From contig JACCGJ010014899.1 of assembly GCA_013407085.1 (NCBI GenBank), forward strand, positions 62,001 through 126,000: 64,000 nt of DNA, given 5' to 3'. Source of the stretch: Atriophallophorus winterbourni (taxonomy: Eukaryota; Platyhelminthes; Trematoda; Plagiorchiida; Microphallidae). The notes below the pieces were generated by a model that worked only from the letters and a program-made list of their open reading frames with translations, searched no databases and had not been told where the DNA came from. The translations under genes and the position numbers were made by a program. Positions 1-10,658 of the stretch are shown here, piece after piece (the stretch's first letter is position 1; each line of letters opens with the position of its first letter).

Positions 1-515
1 GGTTTAATGAGTTCAGTAATATTATCACCCGTGATACCCATTAGAATCTTAAAGGCTTCTATTAGGTCACCCCGCAGCCGCCGTCTCTTTAGTGAGAACT
101 GATCGTGGTCTTTAAGTCTTGCCTCATAGGTTTTATCTGTCTGACACTGAAGCATCCTATTCGCAAGGCGCTGGACCATTTGGAGACATGCGATATCTTT
201 TTTTAAGTACGGTGCTCAGGATTGAACGCAGTATTCCAAGTGAGGCCGCACGACTACTTTGTATAATGGAATGAAGATACAAGGTTTTCGGCATGACAAC
301 GCTGAGCGTTGTCTAAACAATTCTCTGTCAGCAATGTTTGCGGCTTCGGTTCATTTAGTAGCTCGCTTAAAATCTGTTATAGTAATATCGAGATCCTCCA
401 CTTTCTGATCACCATCTATTCTGATAGTTCGTCCTCCGAATTCTAGTTGTGTTGCGCAAAATCTGTCGTCAGAGCACAGCTTTTCCCTAAGTTTAGTAGC
501 AAGTCCCATGTTTTT
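1..515 (-). mobile_element. CR1-like LINE remnant, 3' part of the reverse transcriptase ORF
   Basis: The minus strand reads as the C-terminal part of a CR1-like non-LTR reverse transcriptase. It has a K-S/V-R-P-H-LEY block (here VVVRPHLEYCVQS), then YLKKDIACLQMVQRLANRM, then SLKRRRLRGDLIEAFKIL. These blocks are typical of the region behind the polymerase domain in CR1/jockey-type LINEs. At least two in-frame stops interrupt it (after the ATK and CVQS blocks). The left end runs out of the window, so the 3' end of the element is not seen. It is a dead copy. Confidence 0.7.
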
Positions 516-540
516 CTCCACTTCATTCCTTTTTATAAAT

Positions 541-700
541 CAGATAATAATAATGATAATACTATATTCTTGGTAAACCAAGGCATGCAAAACATGATCA
601 GGTTATCAATGTGTACAAAATAAATAAATTGTAAAATGACCTTATCAAGCGGAATTTTTAAACATTTTTCCCTTTAATAAAGGATGGTAAATTTACAAGG
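541..700 (-). mobile_element. LINE 3' terminal fragment with simple-repeat tail
   Basis: This stretch matches 3737-3910 in the same orientation: both contain a CTTGG-x-AxxCCAAGGCATGC block followed by an ATGATCA block. On the minus strand the block is followed by a simple-repeat tail, (ATT)n here and (TTTA)n at 3737. That is the layout of a LINE 3' end. Confidence 0.5.
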
Positions 701-1318
701 GTAAGAAAGTTAATTTTTTCGCGCAATGTCACACAGTAATAAAGTTTCATCTAGATTGCATCGAAATAATCAAACGAAGAGGATGCAATTAATTCTGGAG
801 CAGAGATTGAAAAAAAGAAAATAACATAAAAAGTTATGAAGGAAATGGTGCGTTTGAAGATATAAATGTCACAGTGAAAATAAATTTTCGAAATAAAGAA
901 AGTTTCTTCATATATATATATAAATTGACTTCTTCGGAATGTTGGTGGGTGTGATTGAAGAAAAGCACATAAAAATCCGAAGTTAAATTGAAACAAATTA
1001 GAAAATGGAGGGGAAAAGGAGAGATTGTGGTTTAAATTTGCATGAGGTCTGGGCCGGTTGTACGATCCAGGAAAGTCGAAGAATTGTCTAATAAGGGAAC
1101 CAAAACTGTTTGCCAGAATGGATTTCAGTTCATGTATAAGAAGCAAGGACCAAGTTCAAGTTCAAGTTGTATAGGGCTGAATGTGGCTAAAAGCCAATCA
1201 CGCGCCCAGATTTCCTTCGACGGTATGCGGTTGAGCACCCGGCACTTCGATATCGAGTATACAGTTCGTACGTTTCACACGTTCTTGCTTCCGAATATCT
1301 GGAAAGTAAGGTAGGGTA
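701..1318. other. unassigned AT-rich stretch
   Basis: No convincing gene. Short open frames on both strands have low-complexity, composition-driven protein content. A short TA run lies at about 910-923. Confidence 0.4.
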
Positions 1319-1575
1319 TCTCTTCACCATCACGGTGAGAGGTCAGCTATTCAGGAAACAATGCAATAATATGCGTAAACAATGTGTGGTGTATGAAATC
1401 ACTAGCCTAGTTGAGTTAAAGTAAAACACAGTCATAGACTGCATGTGGGCTAATTTACTGTCAGGTTGTTCAGGCCAAGACAGATATGATAAAAATGTAT
1501 CGGTGTTGGTTTCGGAGTAGGAGGTACTGGAACACAATTAAAAATATTCTCTTCACCATCATGGTGAGAGGTTAT
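1319..1575. repeat. pair of palindromic direct repeats flanking a 230-bp segment
   Basis: A 24-base motif (CTCTTCACCATCAyGGTGAG plus AGGT) occurs at about 1320-1343 and again at about 1550-1573. Its core TCACCATCATGGTGA is an exact palindrome with one central base. The segment between contains a degenerate copy of the common SINE-like repeat. Confidence 0.5.
1388..1492 (-). repeat. SINE-like family 1 copy, degenerate
   Basis: It contains the family blocks AGTCATAGACTGCATGTGGG, TACTGTCAGGTTG and CAGACAGATATGA in order. Strand is given in the sense defined by the CATT-type tail seen in other copies. Confidence 0.6.
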
Positions 1576-1579
1576 CATT

Positions 1580-1895
1580 GTAAAATAGCACATTTATTAT
1601 AAACGATAAAAAAGATCACAAAAAACAATATTTTTGGCATTTTTAGCGTTTTTTCTTTTTTGTTTTTATAATAAATACGTAATGGTAAAGCATGTTTTTA
1701 TGCATAAATGGGTTTAATGTAAGCAGATTACGGTTGACGATAAGGTAATATGGTAAAAATGATCATAAGACGCACGGTTACGATGAAGGTTTGTAACAAC
1801 ATATCTAAGTTCCGGCAACCTGACACTTGAATGGCCAGTTAACCAGAGAATACTATAAGACCTCATGATATACTAATATGTGGAGAAAGATGTGA
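1580..1895. other. unassigned stretch
   Basis: AT-rich; nothing recognised on either strand. Confidence 0.4.
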
Positions 1896-1897
1896 AA

Positions 1898-3060
1898 TTA
1901 GAAACCTGGGATCCCATGAGAATATAGAATATCTAGAGAAGAGTTTATCTTAAGGATTTGGGATAGTGAGTGAACAGTAAGGGTTTCTACAAGAGTTTTA
2001 AATTTTCCTGTAGATGTGCACATACGGAAATGAAGAGGAATGGAATTCCAGAGTTGCGCATATCTAACTAAGTAGAAGTTACGTCTAACTTTAGTGCGAG
2101 ACATAGGGATATTCAACAGCCTTGTTCGATTGCGCAGATCATATCGGATATAATCGTGAAAGCGCATGCCAGACTGGAGCTTAATTCGTTGCTGGGTAAT
2201 GATTCGAAAGAAAAGACGCAGATTCAGATGAATTCTGCGTAGCCATAGTGGTTCGACATTCAGCAAATTACACCTTTCAAGATAAGGCAAGGGGTTTGAA
2301 TAAACCAAAGTTATTTTGCTGAATGTACGTTGAAGTCTCTCTAATAGAAAACAATCACGCCTACCCATGTGAGAATAGATGATATTACAATAATCGAGAA
2401 TTGGTAGGACCTTCATCTTATACAATGCTATTTTACTCTCGCGTAAGAGGAATTTATGGTTAATTAGGCTAAAGTTTGGCCTCGCTCTCGCAATGAGGTG
2501 TCTAGCTTGTTCATTAAAGTTGAGAGAAGAGGAGTATCTAAATCCAAGGTCCCTAATTCCTGCAGAAGGTGTGATGGTTGAGCCATTTATCGTGAGTGTG
2601 TAAGGAGGGATTTAACAACGTATTCCCATATATTGTGTCTTAGAAGAAGAAAATTCTAATCCCCACTGTGAGCCCCAGCTAGATAGAGAGGCAAGATCAC
2701 AGTTTAGGGATATTAGAGCATGTGACATTTCACCAGGAGGAGATGTTATGACGACTTTTATGTCATCTGCGAAATAAATAGCTTAGAGTGATCTACAAAA
2801 TTTTGTAGATCATTAACATAGATAAGAAAAAGAAGTGGACCTTGAACGCTGCCTTGAATTACGCCACTTGGAATCGGCTGATTAATTGAGGTAACACCAT
2901 TAACGTGAACCGGAAAGATGCGGTCAGATAGAAAAGAACGGAACCAGCTCAATAAAGGACCATGGATACCTAAACATCATAACTTGAAAAGGAGTAGCGT
3001 ATGAGGAACCCGATCGAAAGCTTTGCTTATGTCCAAGAATACAACCGTATATATAACCGT
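1898..3060 (-). mobile_element. CR1-like LINE (copy A), reverse transcriptase part
   Basis: On the minus strand the order is: a palm A motif FLDISKAFDRVPHTLL (about 3050-2980), a short stretch with SWFRSFLSDR, GVIQGSVQGPLLFLIYVNDL (motif B region), then after a frameshift FADDIKVV (catalytic ADD box, about 2770-2745), and finally a 175-codon open C-terminal segment at 2425-1898. The C-terminal segment has LPILDYCNIIYS, PLWLRRIHLNLRLFFRI and YAQLWNSIP, which recur in the other CR1-like fragments of this window. The element is frameshifted and inactive. Its upstream end abuts a second LINE. Confidence 0.75.
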
Positions 3061-3736
3061 ATCTCTACTGTCGTTTCCTAGGATCCTAACATTCTCTGCA
3101 GACCGGAAGCAACGTGAACACAAGCAGGCTGCCAGGTTGTTTACAAAAATAAGAAAAAATATTGGATTAAGCACTGAGACGTGAGGTACTCCACTGAGTA
3201 TCACTGATTCCTCCGAACACACCCCTGCAATCCTAACATAGTGCGATTAGTTAAGAAACTGTCTAACCCTCTATGAAGATCACATTTGACGCCACACATC
3301 ATTAGTTTGTGCAGAAGGTACCTATGGTTCACTGAGTTGAAGGTCTTTTAAAAATCAATGTAGCATACTTCGACTACTATCCCATCATCAAGCCATAATG
3401 TCACTTCATCAAGAAAGCTTAGAAGATTTGTTAGGCAGGATCTTCCTTTTCAGAATCCGTGCTGGGCATCGGATAGTAAGGAATTGGGTACCAAATGTTT
3501 ACATATCTGTTGTCGAATAAAGGTATTTGATCCCAAAATATCTTTTTCATTAGACGATAGAACCAAATCGAAATTGGACGGAGTGTGTCCTAACCTAAAC
3601 CATGTATGTTCCCTGACATGTTGATAACAGTCATTGACATGAAACCAGTCCAGATATTGCGACTCAGCTAACTCTGGTGAAGAACATTCGTTACGCCAAT
3701 CGATGCCTGGGAGATTGAAGTCTCCAACAATTAGTA
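3061..3736 (-). mobile_element. CR1-like LINE (copy B), endonuclease end joined to RT
   Basis: The minus strand reads GDFNLPGIDWRN, the APE endonuclease GDFN motif, then FDLVLSSNE. Shortly after come SDAQHGFxKGRSCLTNLLSF and a mutated palm A motif (YIDFxKTFNSVNHRYLL). At about 3200-3070 it shows SGVPxVSVLxPIFFLIFVNN. Stops and a frameshift are present. The path from endonuclease to RT fingers is shorter than expected for CR1, so a deletion is likely. Copy A is joined directly to its downstream end, which suggests nested insertion. Confidence 0.7.
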
Positions 3737-4309
3737 AATAAATAAATAAATTTTATTCTTGGAAATCCAAGGCATGCTGATCATGATCAATAATTTCCAA
3801 AAGGTTTGTACAATCACATTGTAGTATGTACATTCGCCATAAAAAAATTTGAGGCTATTTCTGCAGCGGAATTTGACGTTTAATAAATATAAAAGTAACA
3901 TTATTTACAAATTGCTTTCAGATAATCTGTACGTGATTTGATATAATACAAATAAGTCAATGAAGTTCCCGACAGCACAGATGTTTAACGGATATTATCC
4001 ATCGAGGATGCGTGAAGATTTCTGTTGTCGATTTCTCATTTTGATTGTTCGAAATAGATTGATCTATCTATCCTATCTGCTAGGCGAAGGTCATTTATTC
4101 CACTAGGTTAAGGTCTCCTGCGGGCCAATTTCATTTGGGTGCTGGTTGAGAAGTTATGCTGGATAGTACATCCACTAAAACGAGTGGTTGTTTTCATGAA
4201 ATTTGTGAAAATTAATTCAATAATAATACCCCGGCATGCCATTATTAGAAGGATTATTAGGCAGAATATCGAGATTAGGAAGATCGCGTATTTCGCTGTG
4301 ATAAGGAAT
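3737..4309 (-). mobile_element. LINE copy C, 3' UTR and tail (downstream half split by LTR element 1)
   Basis: The minus-strand end carries a (TTTA)n tail at 3737-3756, preceded by a conserved block also found at 541-700. It continues up to the GGAAT target-site duplication of LTR element 1. The coding half of the same LINE resumes at 8654. Confidence 0.55.
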
Positions 4310-4500
4310 TGTTATATTCACAAGTAAGCACAAAGCACTTATTCCCGAAAGAAAAGCAAGAACAAACGACCGGACTTGTGAACGAAACCAGTGTTATATT
4401 ATTGATGGACAAAGTTTAAAAGCGTGGCGCGTGAGTGATCGATCGGAAATCAATAAGTCAACGCACACAGCGGACAGGTCTATGCAGCGTAGACACAACA
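4310..4500 (-). repeat. 3' LTR of element 1
   Basis: 191 bp, with only two visible differences from the partner LTR at 8463-8653. The external flank is GGAAT. Confidence 0.92.
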
Positions 4501-4607
4501 CCACTCTCCCCTTTACTGTTCGAGCCAATCCGCCACGCTTCGTAGTGGTCGACGGGTGTACGTACCCTGAGCGTTCTTCGCAATTGGCTATGCCCTCCAG
4601 CTTGTGG

Positions 4608-5234
4608 TTACTGCGTTGCTCTGTCACATACGGGCAGTTGTAATGGCCGATCCCCGGAAATACTATAGACGCGTCTGGCATTAACTTTTGTACCATCCTC
4701 TAATTCGTAAGTGCCGGGTGTACACACAGTTTTTATTTTCGTGGGTGCTTTGAAAGCGCTCTCCCCCTTGAACCAATTTTTTTTAACGCGCACAGTTGAA
4801 CCAGGTTGGAGTGTTTGCCCATGCCGCCTGTATTTGTTTTGATAACATTGTCGACGAAGCTGCTCGTCATTATTGATTCTCTGCACCGGTCGAACTTGTC
4901 TACCAAACATAAGCTCACTGGGAGTTTTTCCTGTGGCCGTATGTGGTGTCGTTCGGTATGTTGATAAAGCCAGAATTAGGGCATCCTTCCACGAATCACC
5001 TTGCAACTGTATGGCTTGTACGGACTCCTTCAGTGTTCTGTTAAGGCGCTCAACCATTCCGTTCGCTGCTGGATTGCAAGGCACTGGTGAAGTGTGCTTG
5101 ATGCCATCGAAGCGGAGAAATTCTGTAAACTCATTGCTACGAAATTGTGGACCGTTATCCGTAACTAATTCCTCGGGTAATCCGAATCTCGCGAAAAGAT
5201 ACTGCAACCACTTGATCACGGTTTTTGACGTCAC
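4608..5234 (-). pseudogene. element 1 integrase core and C-terminus
   Basis: The segment has VTDNGPQFRS, the second catalytic Asp of the integrase DDE triad, and later NGMVERLNRTL with the catalytic Glu, followed by YRTTPHTATGKTPSELMFGR, typical of Ty3/Gypsy integrases. The first Asp lies upstream at about 5330 (AIDIMGHF). This is the 3' part of the single gag-pol frame, separated from the upstream part by one TGA at about 5274. It is in the same reading frame as all other element 1 segments. Confidence 0.88.
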
Positions 5235-5273
5235 CTCACCACAAAGTAATGCCTTAGGCCATTTGGTGTAGAA

Positions 5274-5648
5274 TCAAGTTGTAACAAGCATATTTCTTTT
5301 AGATGACGGAGCTCGCATAAAATGGCCCATGATGTCAATTGCTATTTTTGCCCAAGGGTGCGTAGGATAGTCAATCGGTTGAATGGGGGGTTGTATTGGT
5401 ATGGCACATTTATCAGCGTGTTGACAACATGCACACTGACGAACATCAGCTTCAATTGAGGCATTCAGTCTCGGCAACCAATAGTATTCACGAATACGTG
5501 ATTTAGTTCGTACAATTCCGGGATGTCCTTCGTGGCCACATGCAATCACTGTTGGTATTAAAGTTTCCGGAACAACGATACGGTTGCCTCTTGTGATGCA
5601 ATGATCCACGAGAGACAATTCGTGTCTCACAGCATAGAACGGATTCAA
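5274..5648 (-). pseudogene. element 1 integrase zinc-binding domain and start of core
   Basis: An H-H-C-C zinc-binding pattern is visible: HEGHPG with the second His, YYWLPRL, and CACCQ. It is followed by PWAKIAIDIMGHF with the first catalytic Asp. The frame is closed at both sides by in-frame stops at about 5274 and 5676, with no frame change. Confidence 0.85.
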
Positions 5649-5675
5649 CTTAACAGAAATAAGCTTCTCACTTGG

Positions 5676-6254
5676 TCAAGCAGTCTGGAAGTATCCGCGA
5701 AGCTTTTGTAGTAAACTATCTTTTTCGATATGATCATTTATCAACCTCTGTTTTATAGCTCCCAGATCGTTAACCTCCAAATTAGCAATCAGTGTCACCT
5801 CGGTTAGATCTTCATTTTCATCAAAATTTTCCATTGGTAAACGAGACAAAGCATCCGGGACGCGGTTTCGTGATCCAGGAATATATTTTACTTCAAAGTC
5901 GTAAGCTAACAATCTGGAATACGAGCAACTGATTCGAATGGGCTTCTGTCCTTTATTCCCGCGGCACAACAGGGTTGTCAGTGCTGTATGGTCAGTTCGC
6001 AGTGTGAAACGACGGCCGAAAAGGTAAATATGCCAACGTTCACAGGCCCAAAGGCGAGCCAGTGCTTCCTTTTCTCCCGCGGAGTAGTTTTTCTCGGTTT
6101 TTGATAAGGTACGTGATGCATAGGCAATAACTATTTCAGTCCCCTGCTGCATCTGTGACAGAACTGCTGCAAGCCCAACATATGACGCGTCAGTTGTAAC
6201 AAACGTCGGGCAACCCTCATCAAAAATAGACACTGTGGGAGATGAGGACACCAT
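5676..6254 (-). pseudogene. element 1 RNase H
   Basis: The RNase H signature is present: FVTTDASYVGLAAVLSQ (first Asp), IAYASRTLSKTEKNYSAGEK (Glu region), LRTDHTAL and PGSRNRVPDALSRLP. The link to the RT upstream is open except for a TAG at about 6384. The same frame continues across it. Confidence 0.88.
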
Positions 6255-6383
6255 CCGGCGGATCTGATTATATGCATCGTCCTGTGCCGACTTCCATTCG
6301 AATGCTACGTCACGTCTGGTGAGCCGGCGTAGGGGCTCTGTGATTGTGGCAAAATTATGTGAATGTCGAAGGTAATAGGAATA

Positions 6384-8072
6384 CTATCCTAGAAAATGTT
6401 TCATCTGTTCACTGTCCTGTGGTTTCGGGCATTGCAATATTGCCTGTGTGTTTTTAACATTCGGCCGAACGCCTGCGGATGAAATTAAATGACCCAAAAA
6501 TTCGACTTCTTGAGCACAATATTGGCATTTCTGAATGTTCAGACGTAGGTTCAAAGAATTGAGGCGATGCAACACTGTATTAAGATTAATTTCATGCTCT
6601 TCCAAAGATGATCCGAAAACACAGATATCATCCATATAGGCAATGCAACCGGGTATGTCGGACAATGCTAATGTGATTAATTTCTGCCAGGCTGCTGGAG
6701 CGCTGTTAAGACCCATAGGCAGAACTTTGTACTGATACAATCCATTAGGTATAAGAAAGGCTGTCAGTGGTCTAGATTCGTCTGTCAAAGGCATGTGGAA
6801 ATATGCACTTCGAATGTCCAGTTTTGAGAAGATTCTTGATCCTGAGAGCTTCACAATCAATTCATCAGCTGTAGGAAGTTGAAATTTTTCCACAATGACA
6901 TATTTATTAAGCATCCTTAAGTCAGTGCATATGCGAATGGTTCCGTCTTTCTTCCAAACCGCTACCAAGGGATGCACCCATTCAGAACATTGTATGGGTT
7001 CAATCAAATCATCTGCAACCATCTTGCTCAACGCATCACAAACGGAACTGCGTTTTGTCAAAGGAATGGGCCGTGGCTGAGATATAGCAAAAGGTCGAGC
7101 ATCAGACCGTAGATTTATCCTGTGCTTGCCGTTCGGGATTCGTCCCAATTCATCCCGAAACAAGTTAGGGAAACGAGGTTCCAGTTTATCAATACACACC
7201 GCAGCAATCGTCATTCTTTCAATAGAAGGGGTCACTTGCAGCGATACCATAGCAAATCGACCAAGTAACGGTTTGCTGTTAGTGTGCGACACGTGAACGG
7301 CAACAACGGATTTAAACTCCCTTTCCAGAAATAAGGAAACGTTGAGAAATCCCAGAATAGGCACAGGATTTTTCGAGTAACTTCCAAAAACATAATTCGA
7401 TGGTTGAATGGGGAATGACTGTAAATGCGTACAATAAAACTCGTACGGAACGATTGTTATTGGACAAGCTGAATCTAATTCCATAGGCAAAGTTATCATT
7501 CTGTCACCCAAGCAAAAATGTACTGTACGGATATCAGAAGAAGGTAATTTGGGTTCAATTGCAGAGCATGTAGTAAGTTCGTGACTAGAAATGCCATAAA
7601 TATGTTCAGCTTCCGATGTTGCTGTATTAGAATCGACCATGTCTGTGTCACTTGTATCAACTTGAGAAACTGTTTGAGACCGACATACACGAGCAAAGTG
7701 ACCGAGCTTACCACATTTGTTACACTTGCCTTTGCGAGCTTGGCAATATGGACTGTTCGCTAAATGTTGGTTACTCCCACAACGGAAACAGCTCATGGCC
7801 GATGATTTCGAACGTTGGGCAGAAGCTGGCTTCACATGTGATATCTCAGAACTTGCATGAAAGAACGATTTATTCTGCTCCATGATATCAGTGCGGCACC
7901 GAGCAATCTCACGAACACGTTCCCAAGTAATTTTATTTGCATCCTCGGATAGAAGAATTTCCCGGAGTCTGCCGTCCGATAGGCCGGAAATGAATTGTTG
8001 TATTAGAAAGGTTTCTTCTACCTTCTTCGCGGGAACTGCATTGAATTCGCAAAGGCGGACTGCCGGGATCAA
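6384..8072 (-). pseudogene. element 1 gag C-terminus, protease and reverse transcriptase
   Basis: 562 open codons. Two zinc knuckles come first: CFRCGSNQHLANSPYC, with C-x2-C-x4-H-x6-C spacing, and CNKCGKLGHFARVC, the canonical C-x2-C-x4-H-x4-C. An aspartic-protease-like segment follows with LDSACPITIVP, where the usual D-[ST]-G-A is DSAC. The reverse transcriptase follows: KKDGTIRICTDLRMLNKY, FSKLDIRSAYFHMPL (motif A Asp), LPMGLNSAPAAWQ, and IAYMDDICVFG (catalytic YMDD), ending at the FLGH/HFLG thumb motifs. The odd protease motif could be a real variant or decay. Confidence 0.9.
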
Positions 8073-8126
8073 CCGTGAAATATACGCATCTAATAATTCC
8101 GCAGGTTCCTGTCGAATTCGGGAAAA

Positions 8127-8432
8127 TTAATACCGTGTGACAAACAAATTCACTCGGGAACCCCAATATTTATCCAGTGCAGTGAACACTTCGTTGATCG
8201 TTGCTTTGGTTCTCAGATTCTGGGCTTCGAAAAATCGTTGACCTTCACGTCCAAGGTATTGACGTAAGAAGACGATCTCTTGTTCACAGGTCATCTTGAT
8301 TGTTGGATTGAAAATTGTTATCATGTTAAGATAATCCTTGAAAGATAGTTTGAAATTCTGCCACTCTTCAGCAGTTGGACGAGCAGTATGATCATCCCAA
8401 ATCGGATCGGGAGCACGAGCTGAGCTAAGCAT
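8127..8432 (-). pseudogene. element 1 gag N-terminus
   Basis: The frame opens with an ATG at 8432, about 30 nt inside the 5' LTR, and shows EEWQNFKLSFKDYLNMI and FLRQYLGREGQRFFEAQNL. These are typical of gag capsid N-domains in invertebrate Gypsy elements. One TAA at about 8127 separates it from the downstream gag, which continues in the same frame with SRIRQEPAELLDAYI. Confidence 0.8.
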
Positions 8433-8462
8433 GTCACAGGTTCAGTGAATCGCGACGCCAGT

Positions 8463-8653
8463 TGTTATATTCACAAGTAAGCACAAAGCACTTATTCCCG
8501 AAAGAACAGCAAGAAAAAACGACCGGACTTGTGAACGAAACCAGTGTTATATTATTGATGGACAAAGTTTAAAAGCGTGGCGCGTGAGTGATCGATCGGA
8601 AATCAATAAGTCAACGCACACAGCGGACAGGTCTATGCAGCGTAGACACAACA
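8463..8653 (-). repeat. 5' LTR of element 1
   Basis: 191 bp, matching the LTR at 4310-4500. External flank GGAAT at 8654-8658. Confidence 0.92.
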
Positions 8654-9150
8654 GGAATGAAGTCGGAAGTGATAGGAATTCGCGTAAAGAGGAGCTGAGT
8701 CTTATAGATTTATTTTGAAAAAGAATCCACAGTTTAGCATATTTCGACAAGTATAAATTGTTCCTTACATTAGTACGAAACCTAGGTACGTTAATAATTT
8801 TTTCACTGTTTCTCACGTTATAAGTGAAATCATGACGTATATGGAGATTCGAGCATATTTCTTTATTATCCGATGATAATATTCTAAAAATATGAGATTA
8901 TGCTTGAGTCTGAGAAACCATAACGGGTCAAACTGTAGTTTTATACATTTTTCTCTATAAGTTTGTTTGGTGTTATAAACGATGATGGATTTTGAGAAGG
9001 CAATAGCTATGGATCTAACATAGAATTTTTAAGTATTAAACAACAAATCGCTCTACAAGGCCATCCTACCGCATAACCGAAAGTAAGCCATAGTCGTACA
9101 CATTCTAAATGAGATTGCGTAAGAAAGGTTATGCATTATTGACCGATAAG
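8654..9150 (-). mobile_element. LINE copy C, C-terminal coding half
   Basis: The minus strand shows the C-terminal block of CR1-like RTs: FDPLWFLRLKHNLIF (frame-shifted), then VRNSEKIINVPRFRTNVRNN and LYLSKYAKLW. It parallels the C-terminus of copy A (PLWLRRIHLNLRLF, YAQLWNS). The frame is broken by several stops. It is cut at 8654 by LTR element 1, and the 3' remainder is at 3737-4309. Confidence 0.6.
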
Positions 9151-9500
9151 CTTAAAAGGTGTTTTATGCAAAGCATCAGAGAAAATTATCACCGACCGGT
9201 TGTGCAGCCATCTCGTGCCCAACTTATTATTAAGCACGTTTCAACATGGTTTTCTTAAATGAAATTCGTGTTTCTCAAATATTTCATGCTGTTTCAGTTT
9301 GGTTCATTTCAGTTTGCACAAGACAGTAAGTGGCTAACGGTAGTATGCAAACAATATTTTCACAAATTTCTTCTGGTATGAGAGTAATCTGGAATGCAAC
9401 AGAAAACTCAACTCACCAATAGGTGAGGAGAGACATTAGTGCGTTTCAAAGGCAATATGATAGTCATACCAACTATTCAATTATGGATAAAAATCAAGAA
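9151..9500. other. unassigned stretch
   Basis: AT-rich; probably more LINE decay but nothing I can read with confidence. Confidence 0.35.
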
Positions 9501-9850
9501 GTAATGAAGATAACACAGATTCCAGTCCCTTTTTGAAACCTCCTACAGAAGTAGAACGACTAACAACTTTAGGAAGTCCATTCCAGTTAATAACTACAAA
9601 ATCACGAAAGAATTACTTACGAACATTTGTACTGACATATCGCTTGACCAGTTTTATTGGGTGGCCTTGAGTACCTACACTTGGCGTCAGAGAATACATT
9701 TCACTTCGATGAACAGTACTGAAATCGGTCATGGTTTTGATGGTTCCCACATAGCCGCCTTCTTTTCATTGAGAACAGATCTAAACTCAGCAGTCGTTCC
9801 TCGTACGACCTACCTTATTGCCATTCAGTAATACGATTAGCCAGGGGCTA
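9501..9850 (-). mobile_element. CR1-like LINE C-terminal fragment
   Basis: Minus-strand pieces in alternating frames give SVLNEKKAAMWEP, HRSEMYSLTPSVGTQGHPIK-like sequence, then FRDFVVINWNGLPKVVSRST and GGFKKGL. This is the usual end of CR1-type RT proteins (FxxRVVNxWNxLP). It is heavily frameshifted. Confidence 0.5.
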
Positions 9851-9879
9851 AAATGCTCGTTGTGCAGCAGCTGTACAAT

Positions 9880-10080
9880 GAATAGCTCATTTAAAGTCCG
9901 CTAAAACCTCCATTTCTAAGTTACAAAATTTTCAGGACCGAGTTTATCTCGGGTATACCATCTGATCCAGCAACCTCCAGCTTCTTCACGACTTTTTGAC
10001 AAGAGATAACTTTTATTGCAGTTTACTGGTATATCCCATGTAGCAGATAACCTGATGACATTTTCGATATCTTCAAGAAG
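9880..10080 (-). mobile_element. LINE reverse transcriptase fingers fragment
   Basis: The minus strand reads VVKKLEVAGSDGIPEINSVL, matching the L-x-K-x-GPDGIP motif of the RT fingers. Its order relative to the palm segment at 10088-10413 shows that it belongs to a separate or rearranged copy. Confidence 0.5.
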
Positions 10081-10413
10081 ATTCTGTTCAGCAGTGATCC
10101 GATAAACTTACATTTTCCGTAAAAATATAACAAGGACATTTGTGCGAGGCGGCCAAGTCATCAATCAAAATAAGGAAAAGTAGCGGTGCGAGTACTGAAC
10201 CCTGTGGGACTCCAATAACAACTTTTATTTTCGTGGGATTCATACTGCCTATCCTTACCCGAGAGCATCTATTAACTGATAAGCCTATTATACAGTTCCT
10301 CAGAATACCAAAGATACAAATATAACCAAGTTTGGCTGCAAGTAATCTGTGGATTACAGAATCAAAGGCCTTACAGAAGTCCGGGTAAAAAATGAACATG
10401 TTGTCCTTTATCT
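10081..10413 (-). mobile_element. CR1-like LINE palm fragment, cut by LTR element 2
   Basis: The minus strand has YPDFCKAFDSVIHRLLAAKL (motif A), VVIGVPQGSVLAPLLFLILI with DDLAAS (motif B), and a mutated ADD region. It stops at the left LTR of element 2. The RT fingers of probably the same copy (NSDQYGFLKKNH-like) lie on the other side at 14823-14960. Confidence 0.65.
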
Positions 10414-10618
10414 TGTGGTGACGGTTCAAATATTTAATCAATAGTAATCAATAATTTTGTAATTCAAATTTTCTTGTTGTTAACCTCACATTAATTACAA
10501 TATACTCTTTGTCTACGCACGGTTTTCGCTCTTCTGTGGTTGTCTGGTATTCAAAATTGTATGTGGATATAACTGGAATACACGCAGCCTCAGAATCTAT
10601 TCCTCTCTATCCACTACA
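10414..10618 (+). repeat. 5' LTR of element 2
   Basis: 205 bp with TG...CA ends. It differs from the right LTR at only three positions I can see (in the CAATAyACTC, CTGGkATTC and CCTCkCTATC contexts). Confidence 0.9.
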
Positions 10619-10658
10619 AATTGGTGAGCCCGAACACGCATTCAATTCGATTAACGCA

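Larger units (their letters stand above)
4310..8653 (-). mobile_element. LTR retrotransposon element 1 (Ty3/Gypsy), nearly complete
   Basis: Direct repeats of 191 bp at 4310-4500 and 8463-8653 both start TGTTATATTC and end ACACAACA as printed, giving TG...CA termini. The element is flanked by perfect 5-bp duplications GGAAT at 4305-4309 and 8654-8658. Between the LTRs one minus-strand frame encodes gag, protease, reverse transcriptase, RNase H and integrase in Ty3/Gypsy order. A candidate primer-binding site starting TGGCGTCGCG lies two bases inside the 5' LTR, and a purine-rich tract (AAAGGGGAGAGTGG) lies just before the 3' LTR. There is no envelope gene. The coding frame carries four in-frame stops, so this copy is defective. 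It inserted into LINE copy C. Confidence 0.92.

Noticed and set aside
4431..8166. Plus-strand frames inside LTR element 1
   Set aside because: Shadows of the minus-strand gag-pol frame.
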